From the NCBI GenBank assembly GCA_019279435.1, contig JAAALK010000289.1, positions 54,124,140 to 54,188,139 of the forward strand: a DNA stretch of 64,000 bases, in the 5' to 3' direction. A program made the position numbers and the translations under genes. Below the pieces are notes generated by a model. It worked only from the letters and a program-made list of their open reading frames with translations, ran no database searches and was not told the origin of the DNA. The DNA is from Zizania palustris. Its lineage: Eukaryota > Streptophyta > Magnoliopsida > Poales > Poaceae. This document shows positions 1 through 11,027 of this stretch, in pieces. Position 1 is the first letter of the stretch. Each line of letters opens with the position of its first letter.

Positions 1-392
1 AACTCAAAGCAGTTTGAAGATGTGTATTAATAACTCACTATTCGATCCTCATTACAGGGTAAAATGGGGGGTATTTATAGGCCAAAACCTAAAGGAAAAG
101 ACCTTTTTACCCCTCTATTACAACCGACATAGTGGAAACTATTCAGAACCCTTAATAGGGCTAAAATGGTAAAAGACTAATCTAATGAGAAAGAAGATAT
201 GTCTTCCATCTTAGCTGGCAGGGAAGGTCTCCGAAGAGTCTACATTCGAAGATAGACTCCGAACAAGAGTCCGCTTTGATCCTTCGAACTTGACCCAATA
301 CTAAACCGGAGTTAGATATTGGATAACTTTTGTTGAATAGACTGCCTTCGTCTTTTTAATGTAGTGATCCCGAGGATGAAGTTAGGAGAGCA
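1..392 (-). repeat. RT-A 3' LTR (partial)
   Basis: Position 1 aligns with about position 10634 of the other LTR, and similarity runs to about 380. The last part normally reads as a pyrimidine-rich stretch ending in CCAACA. Here it is replaced by about 12 bases resembling a motif found at about 440-455. The internal sequence, beginning GTAGCCCC, follows directly. The LTR TATA box on the minus strand (TATTTATA on plus) is near 71-78. Confidence 0.85.
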
Positions 393-720
393 GTAGCCCC
401 TTGAATACGCTTCTCCGCTTGATCTGTAAAGTTAGGAGAGAAGTATACGCAAGAAAAATAATCATGCGTAGGGGTTAACAAATTTAATTGACCTTCGGAA
501 TATGCTAGGATTCATAGCTTCAAATTAATTTTTAACGGAGTTCTATTCGAACAATTCCGAAAGCAATTTTTATGAAGCTAGAAAGCCCTTTGAACTTAGA
601 AGAAATAGCCGTTGGCCTTTTCCTTTCAGAAGAAATTATGCATTGTGTTAATTTCGCAAACCGTAATGGTCAAGAATATGAAACGACAGGTCTGAACGGT
701 AAAAAATTGTGAACCGAGGC

Positions 721-728
721 TATAAATA
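721..728 (+). promoter_or_regulatory. TATA box of the RT-A antisense gene
   Basis: TATAAATA lies 103 bp before the ATG at 824. The same octamer lies at nearly the same distance before the antisense gene in RT-B (18968) and RT-E (45984, minus strand). This points to a dedicated promoter rather than chance. The stretch 393-720 holds no other gene and is the region between the LTR and this promoter. Confidence 0.65.
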
Positions 729-823
729 GAGGACCTAGAAACTTCTCAAATACCTTTCTCACCGTCTTTGCGCACTCAACCATTAGCCTCCAAACTCTAG
801 CCTTCAGCGTTCGGTTCGGGTCA

Positions 824-3800
824 ATGGCGAAAACAAGCTTCAAGGCTCCTGGGACGACTTCAGCCCTAGCCCGGCAACAGGCCATGGCAGCGGCAGCAGC
901 GGCGGCGCCGGCGGGGGCAGCGCTGGTGGGGAGTCCCCAACAGATTGGTCCTCACGACCTCCTCCCGGCTTCTTCGAAGTATTCGGACTAGTCTTACAAA
1001 CTGGGGCCATCCACCTGCAAGAGGAACACAATCACAGCGGTGGTCGAGGGGAAGATTAGCTCGGAGATCAACGTCCGCAAACCCGAAAAAGAAGCCAACC
1101 CTTCGCCGCGGCTTGGAGAAGTTGTCGTCTTCGAAGCTTTCTTCAAAGCAGGGTTAGGACTCCTGGCGGTGGACTTCCTGTCGGAGGTATTAGATCTCTT
1201 CCATGTCACCCTTCCTCAATTATCTCCGAATGCAATAGCACGCCTGGCTATCTTCGAATGGGCGCTCCGGGCTGAGGGCTGCGAAGGAAGAACGGAAATA
1301 TTCATGGCACTGCACAAAGCATCTTGCTAGCCGAAGACTTACCAAGGCTCCAGAGGGGAGAAAATTGTAGTAGCCTTCGGGAGTATCAACTTCAGACTCC
1401 GAGATGAATTCCAACTGTGATTTCCAGCGAAGGCCATCAATGCCAGATGGTACATAGATTGGATTCTCCGGTGGTTCTATGCCGAAGATGGAGTAGGCAT
1501 CCGTCTAGCCGGACCCCTGCAAGACATATACTTTCGAAGGGAGGCTGAAGTCCACCCAGATCCAGGCCAGCTCAAAGCTCGCCTTAGCCTGCTCCAAAGA
1601 ATTAGTCGCCGCATGAGCATGCGGGACTTAGCGGAGAAGTTTATCGGGCTCCAAATTCCACCTCTGATGGCCAACTGGCCTATCACCTTCGAAGAAGATC
1701 CGGAGGGTGGACTCTGAAAAATTTCTTCGAACTTGAGCCCTGCAGGTAACTTCGAAAACTACAACATGTTTTATATACAATTGTTCGATGAAATGACTAA
1801 TGCAAACTCATCTTTCAGCTTCTCAAGCCCCTATGACTTCGGAGCCAGTTGTTCAAGCTTCGGAGAAGATTCTTGGAGCTCCAACTCCGGCTAAAAAAGA
1901 CTGGAGAAGGAAGCTGGTGGGTAGTTGGGAGTGACTTAACCGAGTATGGGGCGTACTCGGAGTTGCAGCCCCCCTCTTCCGGACTGGGTGCCTTCTGAGC
2001 AAGGCCCGAAGAAGAGGAAAGCGGATGCTGGGACTTCGGCTCTGGCCAAGACTCCCATGAAAAAGTTAGCCCGAAAGCCAAAGAATGTGGCTCCTTCAAG
2101 GCCTGTGGCTTCGCCCTCCGACTCATCTGAAGATGATGGAGTGAGAGAAATGCAAAGGTTCCTTGTGAACCTAATTACAGAAGACGAAGCGCAGGCAAAT
2201 GTTGTTGTAGACACTGGCGACGTAGCAAGCGTGCCAGCAGCTCCAGGTAGCTCCGAACAGGCCGGGACCTCGAGTGTCCAGCCTGACTTGCCGCATCAAG
2301 AAGCCCCTCCTACTGAAGGCGGAGTCGAAGTTATAGCTGAACAAGCTTCGATTCCAGACGAAGCAGAAACTGTTGCTCCTAGGGAAGCACCAACAGTCAA
2401 CCCTTCGACCCTCCGAGTAGCCCCGTACTCATTCGCCGACAGGACTTCGGAGGTAAACTTCAATTAAGCCACCTTTTTCTTTACCATGCAAAATTATGCA
2501 ATATATAATACCTTTGTTTTGGTAGGGTCTGCTCCCATGGAGACGACTCCTCCTGTGAAGACTGCTCCTGGGACCTCGACATCTCCGGGGTCGGTTCTAG
2601 AAGCTGCACAAATGGGACCTGGAAAAGGTAAAGGCAAAATGGACCCCTTTCCTGCTCTGAACTCGGTATTAACTCCGTCGGAATTGACAGACGGAGGACA
2701 ATCTACGGAGTGGGGCCAGTCCACCGAAGTTTCCGAGGATGCGGCGCAACGCTCCGGCCCTTCGCCGAACGAAGATGATCAAAGAGTTTTGTCCATGCTC
2801 CCCCTCCTAGCTCCTTTTCTGGAGCGAAGGACCAGACTTCAGGCCCTGCTCGAACCTTTGGAACAAGCTAACCGCGAAGTTGGGGGAACAGACTTAGTAG
2901 CCATACTTGGGGAGGCTGAGGGTTCAGAGCTAAACGCAGCCTTGGAACGGGCAGCATACCAAGTATGAAGTATGTGCAAAAACAAGATTAATTTCAACTT
3001 ATGAACAATTTTTCACCTTGCTTTTTCTTTTTGCAGCAAATAGTCTTGGCTCGAGCTGCAACTGTTTCGAACGAGCGAGGAAGTATTCGTCTTAAGGAGA
3101 TGATTACTGCCCTCCAAAGGAGTCTTGAGGGCTCTGAAATTCGAATCTCCAGCTTGGACGAGATGGTTGCAGTGGAGAGGAGAACCAAACTTGGTCTGGA
3201 GGGTGCAAATCAAAAGCTCGAAGCCGAACAAATTGTGCTTCAGGCTGAAATAGAGAAAATGCTGGCAGAGCATGCAAAGATGGGGGTTGAGCTGTTTAAG
3301 CTTCAAGAAGAAAAGACGAAAGCCATGGAGGAGGCCAGAAACCTACTTACCCAGAAGAACTCTTTGGCTACAGAGGCAGGTAGACTATCTTCTGTGGTAG
3401 ACGAGCTATCTTCGTCAAGGGATGCCTTAATTGAAGACAAGGTGAAGTCGGAGAAGGTAGCTGCGGAGGTCATGGACAATCTTTTAGGTGTTTTAGAGTA
3501 CTTAGGTACTCTTTGGACACTACCTTCGAGTGACAACGTCCCCTTACTGCGATGGCTAAAAATGATCCAAGGAGCAGTGAAGATGATGAAGACGGCAGGT
3601 ATTCGGTATGGAGAACTCTCCGGCCAAGTAGCTGCTCTCGGAGTACTTCGCTACTACGAGGATCTAGGGCTATCAGTAGCACCAGACTTGGGGGCGGCTC
3701 TCATTACCTTCGACGACAACCAGCTGTTAAACCCTTCCGAAGATGTGGCAGCAGCCTGGCAAGCCTTCCAAGCATCATGGAGAGCTGAAGGTCGAACAAC

Positions 3801-4464
3801 GATCAAGGCTTGGATCGATGAAGGGCTTCGCTAGAAACAAGCTCGTTCTCAAGCTTCAAGCAGCCATCCTCCGCCAGACCCACAGGTTTAGTTTTGTTTA
3901 GGGGTCTGAATATGTAAAAATTTATGCTTTCATCTGTTATGAATGAAATCTTATTTGTCGTGTTTTTAGGCTTCCCAACCTCGTATGGATGATCTCGAAG
4001 TATTAAATGTTACCGAAGAACTTCGCCTGCTATGAGCTACCTTCGATCTTTTAAAACTTCACAAACGACCTCGATTTCTGATTCCTCGAGAAAGCTCCAG
4101 TGCAATTGCGCCTGAAATACGTAAAGATATATTATCTCATATTAAAGAGGAAGAAAAAGAAGTTAACTTGGAAACCTCATCTTCTGAAGACGTTGAATGG
4201 TCCGAAGAAGAGAGTACTGCTGAAGAACAAGGAAAGAAGCCTGAAGAACTTCGAAGCTGGGAGAGAAGCCCCGAGCGACTTCGAACTTGGGCTGAACTTC
4301 AACAGGAACAAAAAGATTTTCGAGCTTCGAAGGGAGGGAGAAGAATTAAACGTAAACTTATCAGGACTCCCGGCTCTGGAACTAGTCGTTCCGGCTTTGG
4401 TGGTAGCTCTAGAGATCGAAGGGGTCTTCGATTCCTTCTTGGTATAGACACAGATTTTTCGTAA
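824..4464 (+). pseudogene. RT-A antisense gene ('putative gypsy-type transposon' family), broken
   Basis: The gene reads against gag-pol. Its exons by comparison with RT-B, RT-C and RT-E are 824-1745, 1819-2452, 2526-2962, 3037-3885 and 3970-4464, with GT..AG introns of 73-84 bp. The start MAKTSFKAPG is shared with RT-B and RT-E. Exon 1 encodes a conserved globular domain (around LPQLSPNAIARLAIFEW and MRDLAEKFIGLQIPPLM). Exons 2-3 are acidic and Pro/Ser-rich. Exon 4 is a long Glu/Lys/Ala-rich coiled coil. Exon 5 ends FLLGIDTDFS. From memory the N-terminal domain matches the Pfam family 'putative gypsy type transposon' (Transposase_28), whose function is unknown. Several stops (near 988, 1328, 1418, 1715) look like CAG-to-TAG or CGA-to-TGA. 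Donor 3 has a G-to-A change just before GT. Confidence 0.8.
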
Positions 4465-4758
4465 TGTAATGTAATCTATTCAAATGATAAAGATTAAGAT
4501 TTTTAAAATTGTCTCCCTACTTCCCAGCCCCTCTTTGGGCGTAAGAAACTTCGAAGTATAGTCGAAGATGGTTAGGCGCAAAGAAAAAACTTAGGAGTAC
4601 AATTTTGGAGGCTCAGAGCCCCTTAGCAACTTAGAGATTAATTAAAATCTCACAAAAGGTCTTTGACTACTTGGAGTCTGAAAACTGGTAACTTAGTACC
4701 TTTGTTTGAAAGTAGTCACTTCAGAATGATTTTCCGGACACCTTAGCATCCAAAACGA

Positions 4759-4995
4759 TTGGTCACTTTGGACTCTTTTTACAGATATTCGAAGCTTATC
4801 ATCTCAAATTCTGTTCTGTTTGGGCTCCTTCGGCTCTGTTTGCGAATGCTATCAAATCGGTGGTTTGGAATTCGCAATGGTCTCCTTGGACTCTTTTTAT
4901 GGATGCTTTCAAGCCGGAGCTTGGAATCCGTATTATTTGGTCTCCTTCGACTCTTTCTACGGATGCTTTCAAGCCGGTGGCTTGGAATCCGTTTT
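4759..4995. repeat. Tandem repeat, about 60-bp unit, in the RT-A spacer
   Basis: About four diverged units read like GGTCTCCTTGGACTCTTTTT, then ACGGATGCTTTCAAGCCGG, then TGGCTTGGAATCCG. The array lies where gag-pol and the antisense gene converge. Because the period is a multiple of three, several frames stay open across it; these are not genes. The flanks 4465-4758 and 4996-5200 hold 3' untranslated sequence of the two genes and nothing else I recognise. Confidence 0.8.
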
Positions 4996-5200
4996 TCAGT
5001 GACTTTCCCACCTCGTCGGAAGCTTTGAACCAGTTGTTCGAAGTCCAAAAAAATGGTTCAAATGAATGACACTTCCCTCACAACCAACTTCGTTCTTCCA
5101 GTGCATCCACTAGAAGTAGGAAGTGTTTGAGAGGTAGGCATTATCTGAACCATGAGCTTTATTAATTCAGAAGGTGTTTACATATGATTACAAGGAGCAC

Positions 5201-8200
5201 CTATGTGAAATATCACTTTAAGTGCTCCGCATGCCAGGCATGCTTTAACTCTTCGCCTTCTAAATTAGCTAACTTAAAATAACCAGGGCGTCCTGAGCGG
5301 AGAATAGTGTATGGACCTTCCCACTTATTTCCTAATTTCCCTGGTGCTATAATGCTTCGCAAAACTAGATGACCTGGCTTAAGTTCGTTAAGCATAACCT
5401 TCGGGTCAAACCAAGTCTTCGTCTGCTGCTGATACTTTGACAAATTTGAGATAGCTCGAAGTCTTGTTTCTTCTGTTAAATCAAGCGAAGTTTGCCTTTC
5501 TCCTTCTATTTCAGGTTTGGTGCCGCGAAGAGATCCTCCTTTAAGCTCCGTTGGCGTCATAGCTTCGTCTCTGAATAATAGTCTGAAAGTAGTGAAACCC
5601 GTGGACCTTGTTTTGGTGGTCCGAATGGACCATAAAATATTTGGGAGCTCTTCAGTCCACAACCCTTTTGCCAACCCTACTATTCTTCGATTTAACCCTG
5701 ACAAGATATTACCATTGGCTCTTTCTACAACTCTGTTAGACTGAAGATGGCGCACTGCAGCGAAGCATATTTGTTTGCCAAGATCTTCACAAAACTTCCT
5801 GAAGGTCTCTGCATCAAACTATGAGCTGCCGAGGTACTCCGAACCGGCATATAATACTTTTCCAGAAAAAATTTTGTACATTATTCGAAGAGATAGCTGT
5901 GAGGGGTTCTGCTTCGACCCACTTGGAAAAATACTCAATTGCTACCACTGCGAAATTCAAATTTCCTTTTGCTACTGGGAAGGGGCCAATAAGGTCCATA
6001 CCCCATCTAGCCATGGGCCACACTGGGGCAATGACTTGAAGAGTTGTTGGCGGACGATGACTTCTTCTTCCCATCCATTGACAACCCTGGCATGTGCGGA
6101 CTAGGCTCTCCGCATCAGCTACTATTGTAGGCCAATAAAGCCCCTGACGAAGTGTTTTTCCTGCCAAAGCTCAAGGGGCCAGATGGCTACCACAAAGGCC
6201 TTCATGAATTTCTCGGAGAATCTCCTGACCTTCGGCTTGAGATATACATCGGAGCATAGGGGAACATACTCCGGCCTTGTAGAGAATACCGTTGATTACA
6301 TGATAATTTCGAATTCTGAGCTTTAACCTCGAAAGTTGTGGCCCTTCAGGAAAATTTGCTTCTCCTTGTAACAATTCCATAATCGAGATCCGCCAATCAG
6401 TACTTGGAATGGAAAGGACTTCCGCAGGAGGGATCTGCGGCACCGAAGGTGAACTATGCTCTTCGTAAAAAACTCCTTCTGGAATGTACATAGCTCTGGC
6501 TGCAGCTTTTGCCAAGGTATCAGCTTGCATATTTTCAGCTCTAGGTATACATCGGATGGAAATTCCTTTAAATGCTGCTTCAATCTTATGGATCTCTTCC
6601 AAATATTTTGCAAGCTGGGGGTGACGGACTTGAAAACTTTTATCAACATGCCCTGCTACAATTTGAGAATCTGTTTTAATAACAACTCTTGTAGCCCCCA
6701 AAGCACATGCCTTTCGAAGTCCTAACAAAATTCCTTCATACTCCGCTGTATTATTGGTGGACTTAAAGTTGAGCCTTGCGGAGTACATTGCTCTTATCCC
6801 TGAAGGCGAAATTATTACCGCTCCGACACCTGCTCCAGATGCTTGGAAAGCTCCATCAGAGTATATAGTCCAAATTCCTTCATTTGGTTTCTCCGGAGCC
6901 CATACTGCAGGGGGAGTCCATTCTGCCACAAAATCTGCCAACACCTATGACTTGATTGTTGTCCTTGCCACGAAGGAGATGCCGAAGGGTGCTAATTCGA
7001 CAGCCCATTTCCCAATTCTTCCTGTAGAATCTTTGCTTCGGAGCATATCTCCTAAGGGATACGAAGTTGGTACAATCACATTATGTGCTAGGAAATAATC
7101 CCTTAACTTCCTCGAAGCCATTATCAGAGCATAGGTGAACTTCTCAAGCTCAGAATATCTTGGTTTTGCTCCAGACAATGCTTCGGATACAAAATAGACT
7201 GGATTCTGTACCAACTTCTCATTGAAATCAACTTCTCTAATAAGGTAGAGGAGTAGGGTTTCGTCCTCAACAGGCACCTTGAGTGTAGCGAGGTTACTAA
7301 GATAATTCTTAATATCATCAAAACTCTTTTGACACTCCGGTGTCCATGCAAAATCTTCGGACCCTTTCAATGCTTTGAAAATGGGCAAACTTCTCTCCGC
7401 AGACTTTGCTAGGAATCTGCTAAGTGCTGCAAGGCGACCAGTTAGCTTTTGCACTTGCTTAAAATTTTCCGGAGGAGCCATCCTTTGTAATGCAGTTATT
7501 TGAGTAGGGCTAGCTTCGATCCCTCTGCTTGAAACTAGATACCCTAACAATTTTCCACCCTGAGCCCCAAAGATACATTTTTCGGGGTTAGGACGGACTC
7601 CACATGCCCAAAGGCTATTGAATGTTTCTGCTAAGTCTAGGCTATGTTGGTGCTTTAGAGCGCTCTTTATTACAATGTCATCCATATAGGCTTCTGCATT
7701 GCGGCCCATTTGATGACCTAAAGCCTTAGCAATTAACCTTGAAAAAGTTGCCCCGGCATTTCTTAAGCCAAAAGGCATTCTTACATAGCAGAAGACTCCC
7801 GAAGGAGTTACAAAGCTTGTTTTGATTTCATCTTCACGCTTTAACCAGATTTGATGATAGCCAGAATACGCGTCGAGGAAGCTTAATAACACCGAAACAA
7901 TAGTGGAGTCAACCAATTGATCAATTCGGGGCATGGGATAGGGGTCACGGGGGCATGCTTTATTCAAGGATGTAAAGTCAATACACATGCGCCATTTCCC
8001 GGAAGATTTCTTCCTGACGAAGACTGGGTTGGCTAGCCACTCCGTATGAGCTACTTCTCTGATAATCCCAGCCTTCAGCAAGTTTTCCACTTCAGCTTTA
8101 GCAAGGATGGCCCTCTCCACAGATAACTTCCAGAGTCCTTGTCGGATAGGCCGAACCCTCGGGTTCACAAGTAAGTTATGCTCAATAATATCCCGACTGA

Positions 8201-10469
8201 CTCCGGTAATGTCCTCATAAGAACATGCAAAGACATCTAAATTTTCTTCAACTACTTTTTCTAACGAAGTAGTGACTTCTGGAGGCAAATCCTTGCCGAA
8301 CTGAAATGAATAGTCTTTGCCGTCCTTGACAATAACCTTTGTTACAATCTCTCCTTCAGGGCTTGGTCTTGGGAAGGATTTCTTCGAAGGTTCACCTAAA
8401 GCAGAGATATCCTTCGGGTTGCCTTGTACGTTGTTCACTTGTCTCGGGTCAAGAGGGGGGCCATGACCATATTCTGCTCTTCGCACAGTGGCCTGATCTC
8501 CGAAAACAGTGAGCACTCCCGCTTGCGTGGGCATCTTCATACACAAATAATTGTGATGCGTCATGGCTCCGAACTGATTCAACATGCCCCTCCCGAAGAT
8601 AACATTATATGCGTACGGGGCATCCACAACATCGAAAATCACCTCCTCCGTCCTAGCCAGTAGCCCCTCTCCGAAAGCGACCTCCAGACCTATTTGGCCG
8701 AGGGCATCAAGAGGCGGTCCTGCGAAGCCTTGCAAAGGACGAGCTGCTGGGAGAAGATGCTTCCTAGAGATACAGAGCTGATCGAAGGCTTCGACAAAGA
8801 TAATATCTGCTGAACTCCCTTCGTCAATCAGTACTCTACGGACTTCAGTCCCTGCTATGTCGGCAGTGATGACAAGTGGATCTGCATGTGGAAACTTTAT
8901 GCCAGCTGCATCATCTGCGGAAAAAGATATCGGCACATGGGACCATTCAGGCATGGTAGCTACGGACGAAGAAGTTCCAATATGGCCCACTTCTCGGACA
9001 TATTCTCTTCTCTGTCTCTTCGACATACTACCAAGAGTCCCTCCTCCAGAAATGGGGAGGACTACTCTTTTCCCTCAATCTTGACCATCTTCCTGCTTCA
9101 GAGGTGGCATAATATTGACCACCGGAGGTTGCCTTGCAGGGTCGAAGTTGTCTATATGTGCCACAGCCTGGACAGGCTCTGGACGCACCTCGTAAGGAAC
9201 TCGGTCAGTAGTGCCTCGACCCGAGGTTCTTTCAAGCAACTCGCCTCTTAAAGCGAGTATAGACTTGCACACATCAGTTGCGTGACTTCGATTCTCACCA
9301 TGGACGCAGCAGAAGAAGGCCTGGGCTTTGCCAATCGGCTTCTCTGGCAGCCTCCAGCCGCTGGTCTTGCTTCCCAAAGCTTGCGAAGTCTTAGGGGCAA
9401 ATTTCTGTGGAGGTGCAAATTTCAAGACTTCTGAACGAGGATGCTTTTGCCCCCGACGCCTATCATGTTGTACTTCGAAGTTAGGCCCCTGCGAAGGTGT
9501 TGAAGTCTTCACTTCCAGCTTGACTTCTTGCAGGATTGACGGAGTTGAAGCAGTTCTCCGAAGCCACCCTTCTTCTGACCTAGCATACTCTTCAAAATAA
9601 GACATCAACTGAGCAACAGAGGATGTAGTCAGCCCTCGAATTTGCGACTTCGTATGGGCGAAGCGCTTGAAAAATTGTCTTAAAGTTTTTCCAGGCAACT
9701 ACTTCACCTGGAAAAGACTTCCTGTAGACATTGGGGGTACGAAAGTACCTTGAAAGTTGCTTATGAAGTTCTTCCTTAATTGCTCCCAGGTTCTAATTGA
9801 CCCTGGCTTTAGGGACCAAAACCACCACAGAGCCACTCCTTCGAGAGCAAGAGGGAAACACTTGGCCATGGTGTCTCGCACTCCTCCACTGGCCTCAATT
9901 GCCAACGCATAAGAACGGGAGAACTCCCCATGGTCCTCATCTCCAGAATATTTGCAGAGCTTTGAAGTTTTAAACTTAGGATCGAAGCGCACTTTCTGTA
10001 GCCCGGGATGCAGCAGAGACTCGCTATCGAAGGAAGCGTTCTCCGGGGCTTCGGGATAAGGAAGTTCGTCGTCTTGGGGCACTTCGGGAATGACCGGGGT
10101 GGCCTTAGAACGAAGCCTATCTGCGGCTTCTTGCCTCCACCTCGCCACTTCAGCTTGGAGACTGGCCATTTGGGTTGCCATGTCGCCAAGACCATCTTCA
10201 TCTCCTCCGGAAGAACCTTCCGGGTCTTGCGAACTGTACGTATTAGTTCGAAGCGGAATCTGAGCTGGAAGAGGGACTCCAGCTGGCCGAAGTATAGATG
10301 GAGTTGGGGCAGGAACTTAGTATGCTCAAGGAAGGGGAATCCCTTCGGGGGTCTGAGGTGGAGGAATTACCGAAGATCCTCCGACCTCGACTGTGTTCGA
10401 AGATCTTACTCCGGAGGCCCGAGGGGACCTCCGAGTAGGACTACTACCTGAACTCCACTTGGGAGGCAT
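5201..10469 (-). pseudogene. RT-A gag-pol polyprotein, degenerate
   Basis: The reading order on the minus strand is gag (from ATG at 10469), protease, reverse transcriptase, RNase H, archaeal-type RNase H and integrase, ending at 5201. The reverse transcriptase keeps YMDD (about 7678-7689). The second RNase H shows YSDGAF, AEYEG and TDSQIV. The integrase shows HEGLCGSHLAP and CQGCQWMGRR. The protease site reads IDEGSSADII, with Glu where related copies have Gly. Damage includes stops at 9699, 9051 (CGA to TGA), 6945 and 6171, a one-base loss near 10325-10340, and a small deletion near 5815 that removes the second catalytic Asp region (VDNGTQ) of the integrase. A CHHC finger (C-x2-H-x5-H-x4-C) lies near 9290. 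Confidence 0.9.
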
Positions 10470-10511
10470 GGTTTGAGAACTTGGTAGAGAACGAAGTTTT
10501 TTGGACTAAGC

Positions 10512-10531
10512 TCCCCACGGATGGCGCCAAC
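10512..10531 (-). other. RT-A primer-binding site, tRNA-Asp-like
   Basis: Read on the minus strand, the bases right after the 5' LTR are GTTGGCGCCATCCGTGGGGA. The TGGCGCC core followed by a GGGGA block resembles the tRNA-Asp primer site known for Tat and Athila elements. The middle differs, so the match is imperfect. Confidence 0.6.
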
Positions 10532-11027
10532 TGTTGGCGTAAAAGATTACGCTAACATGTTTCTAGAGATTAGAAACTAACAAACGAAGTGTTTGTGAAG
10601 TGAACTATTTCAAGCCTCCGAATTGGATAATAGCTCAAAGAAGTTTGAAGATGTGTATTGAATAACTCAGTATTCGATCGTCATTACAGGGTAAAACGGG
10701 GGGTATTTATAGGCCAAAACCTTAAGGAAAAGACCTTTTACCCCTCTATTACAACCGACATAGTGGAAACTATTTGGTACCCTTAATAGGGCTAAAATGG
10801 TAAAATACTAATCTAATGAGAAGGAAGATAAGTCTTCCATCTTAGCTGACAGGGAAGGTCTCCGAAGAGTCTGCATTCGAAGATATACTCCGAACAAGAG
10901 TCCGCTTTGATCCTTCAAACTTGACCCAATACTAAACCGGAGTTAGATATTGGAGAACTTTGGTTGACTAGACTGTCTTCGTCTTGTTAATGTAGTGACC
11001 CCGAGGATGAAGTATTTTCCTCCAACA
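10532..11027 (-). repeat. RT-A 5' LTR
   Basis: This 496-bp repeat starts TGTTGGCGTAAAAG and ends CTCCAACA on the plus strand. It matches 1-392 and the LTRs of RT-B and RT-E. A TATTTATA block (minus-strand TATAAATA) marks the promoter near 10706. Confidence 0.9.

Larger units (their letters stand above)
1..11027 (-). mobile_element. RT-A: Ty3/gypsy (Tat-lineage) LTR retrotransposon, left edge cut by window
   Basis: The element reads on the minus strand. Its 5' LTR is at 10532-11027, gag-pol at 10469-5201, a tandem-repeat spacer at about 4760-5000, an antisense five-exon gene on the plus strand at 824-4464, and the 3' LTR at 1-392, which begins outside the window. The second RNase H between RNase H and integrase and the tRNA-Asp-like primer site place it in the Tat lineage. 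It is inserted in the pol gene of element G1, which resumes at 11028. The target duplication cannot be checked because the far end lies outside the window. Both genes carry many stops, so this copy is dead. Confidence 0.9.
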
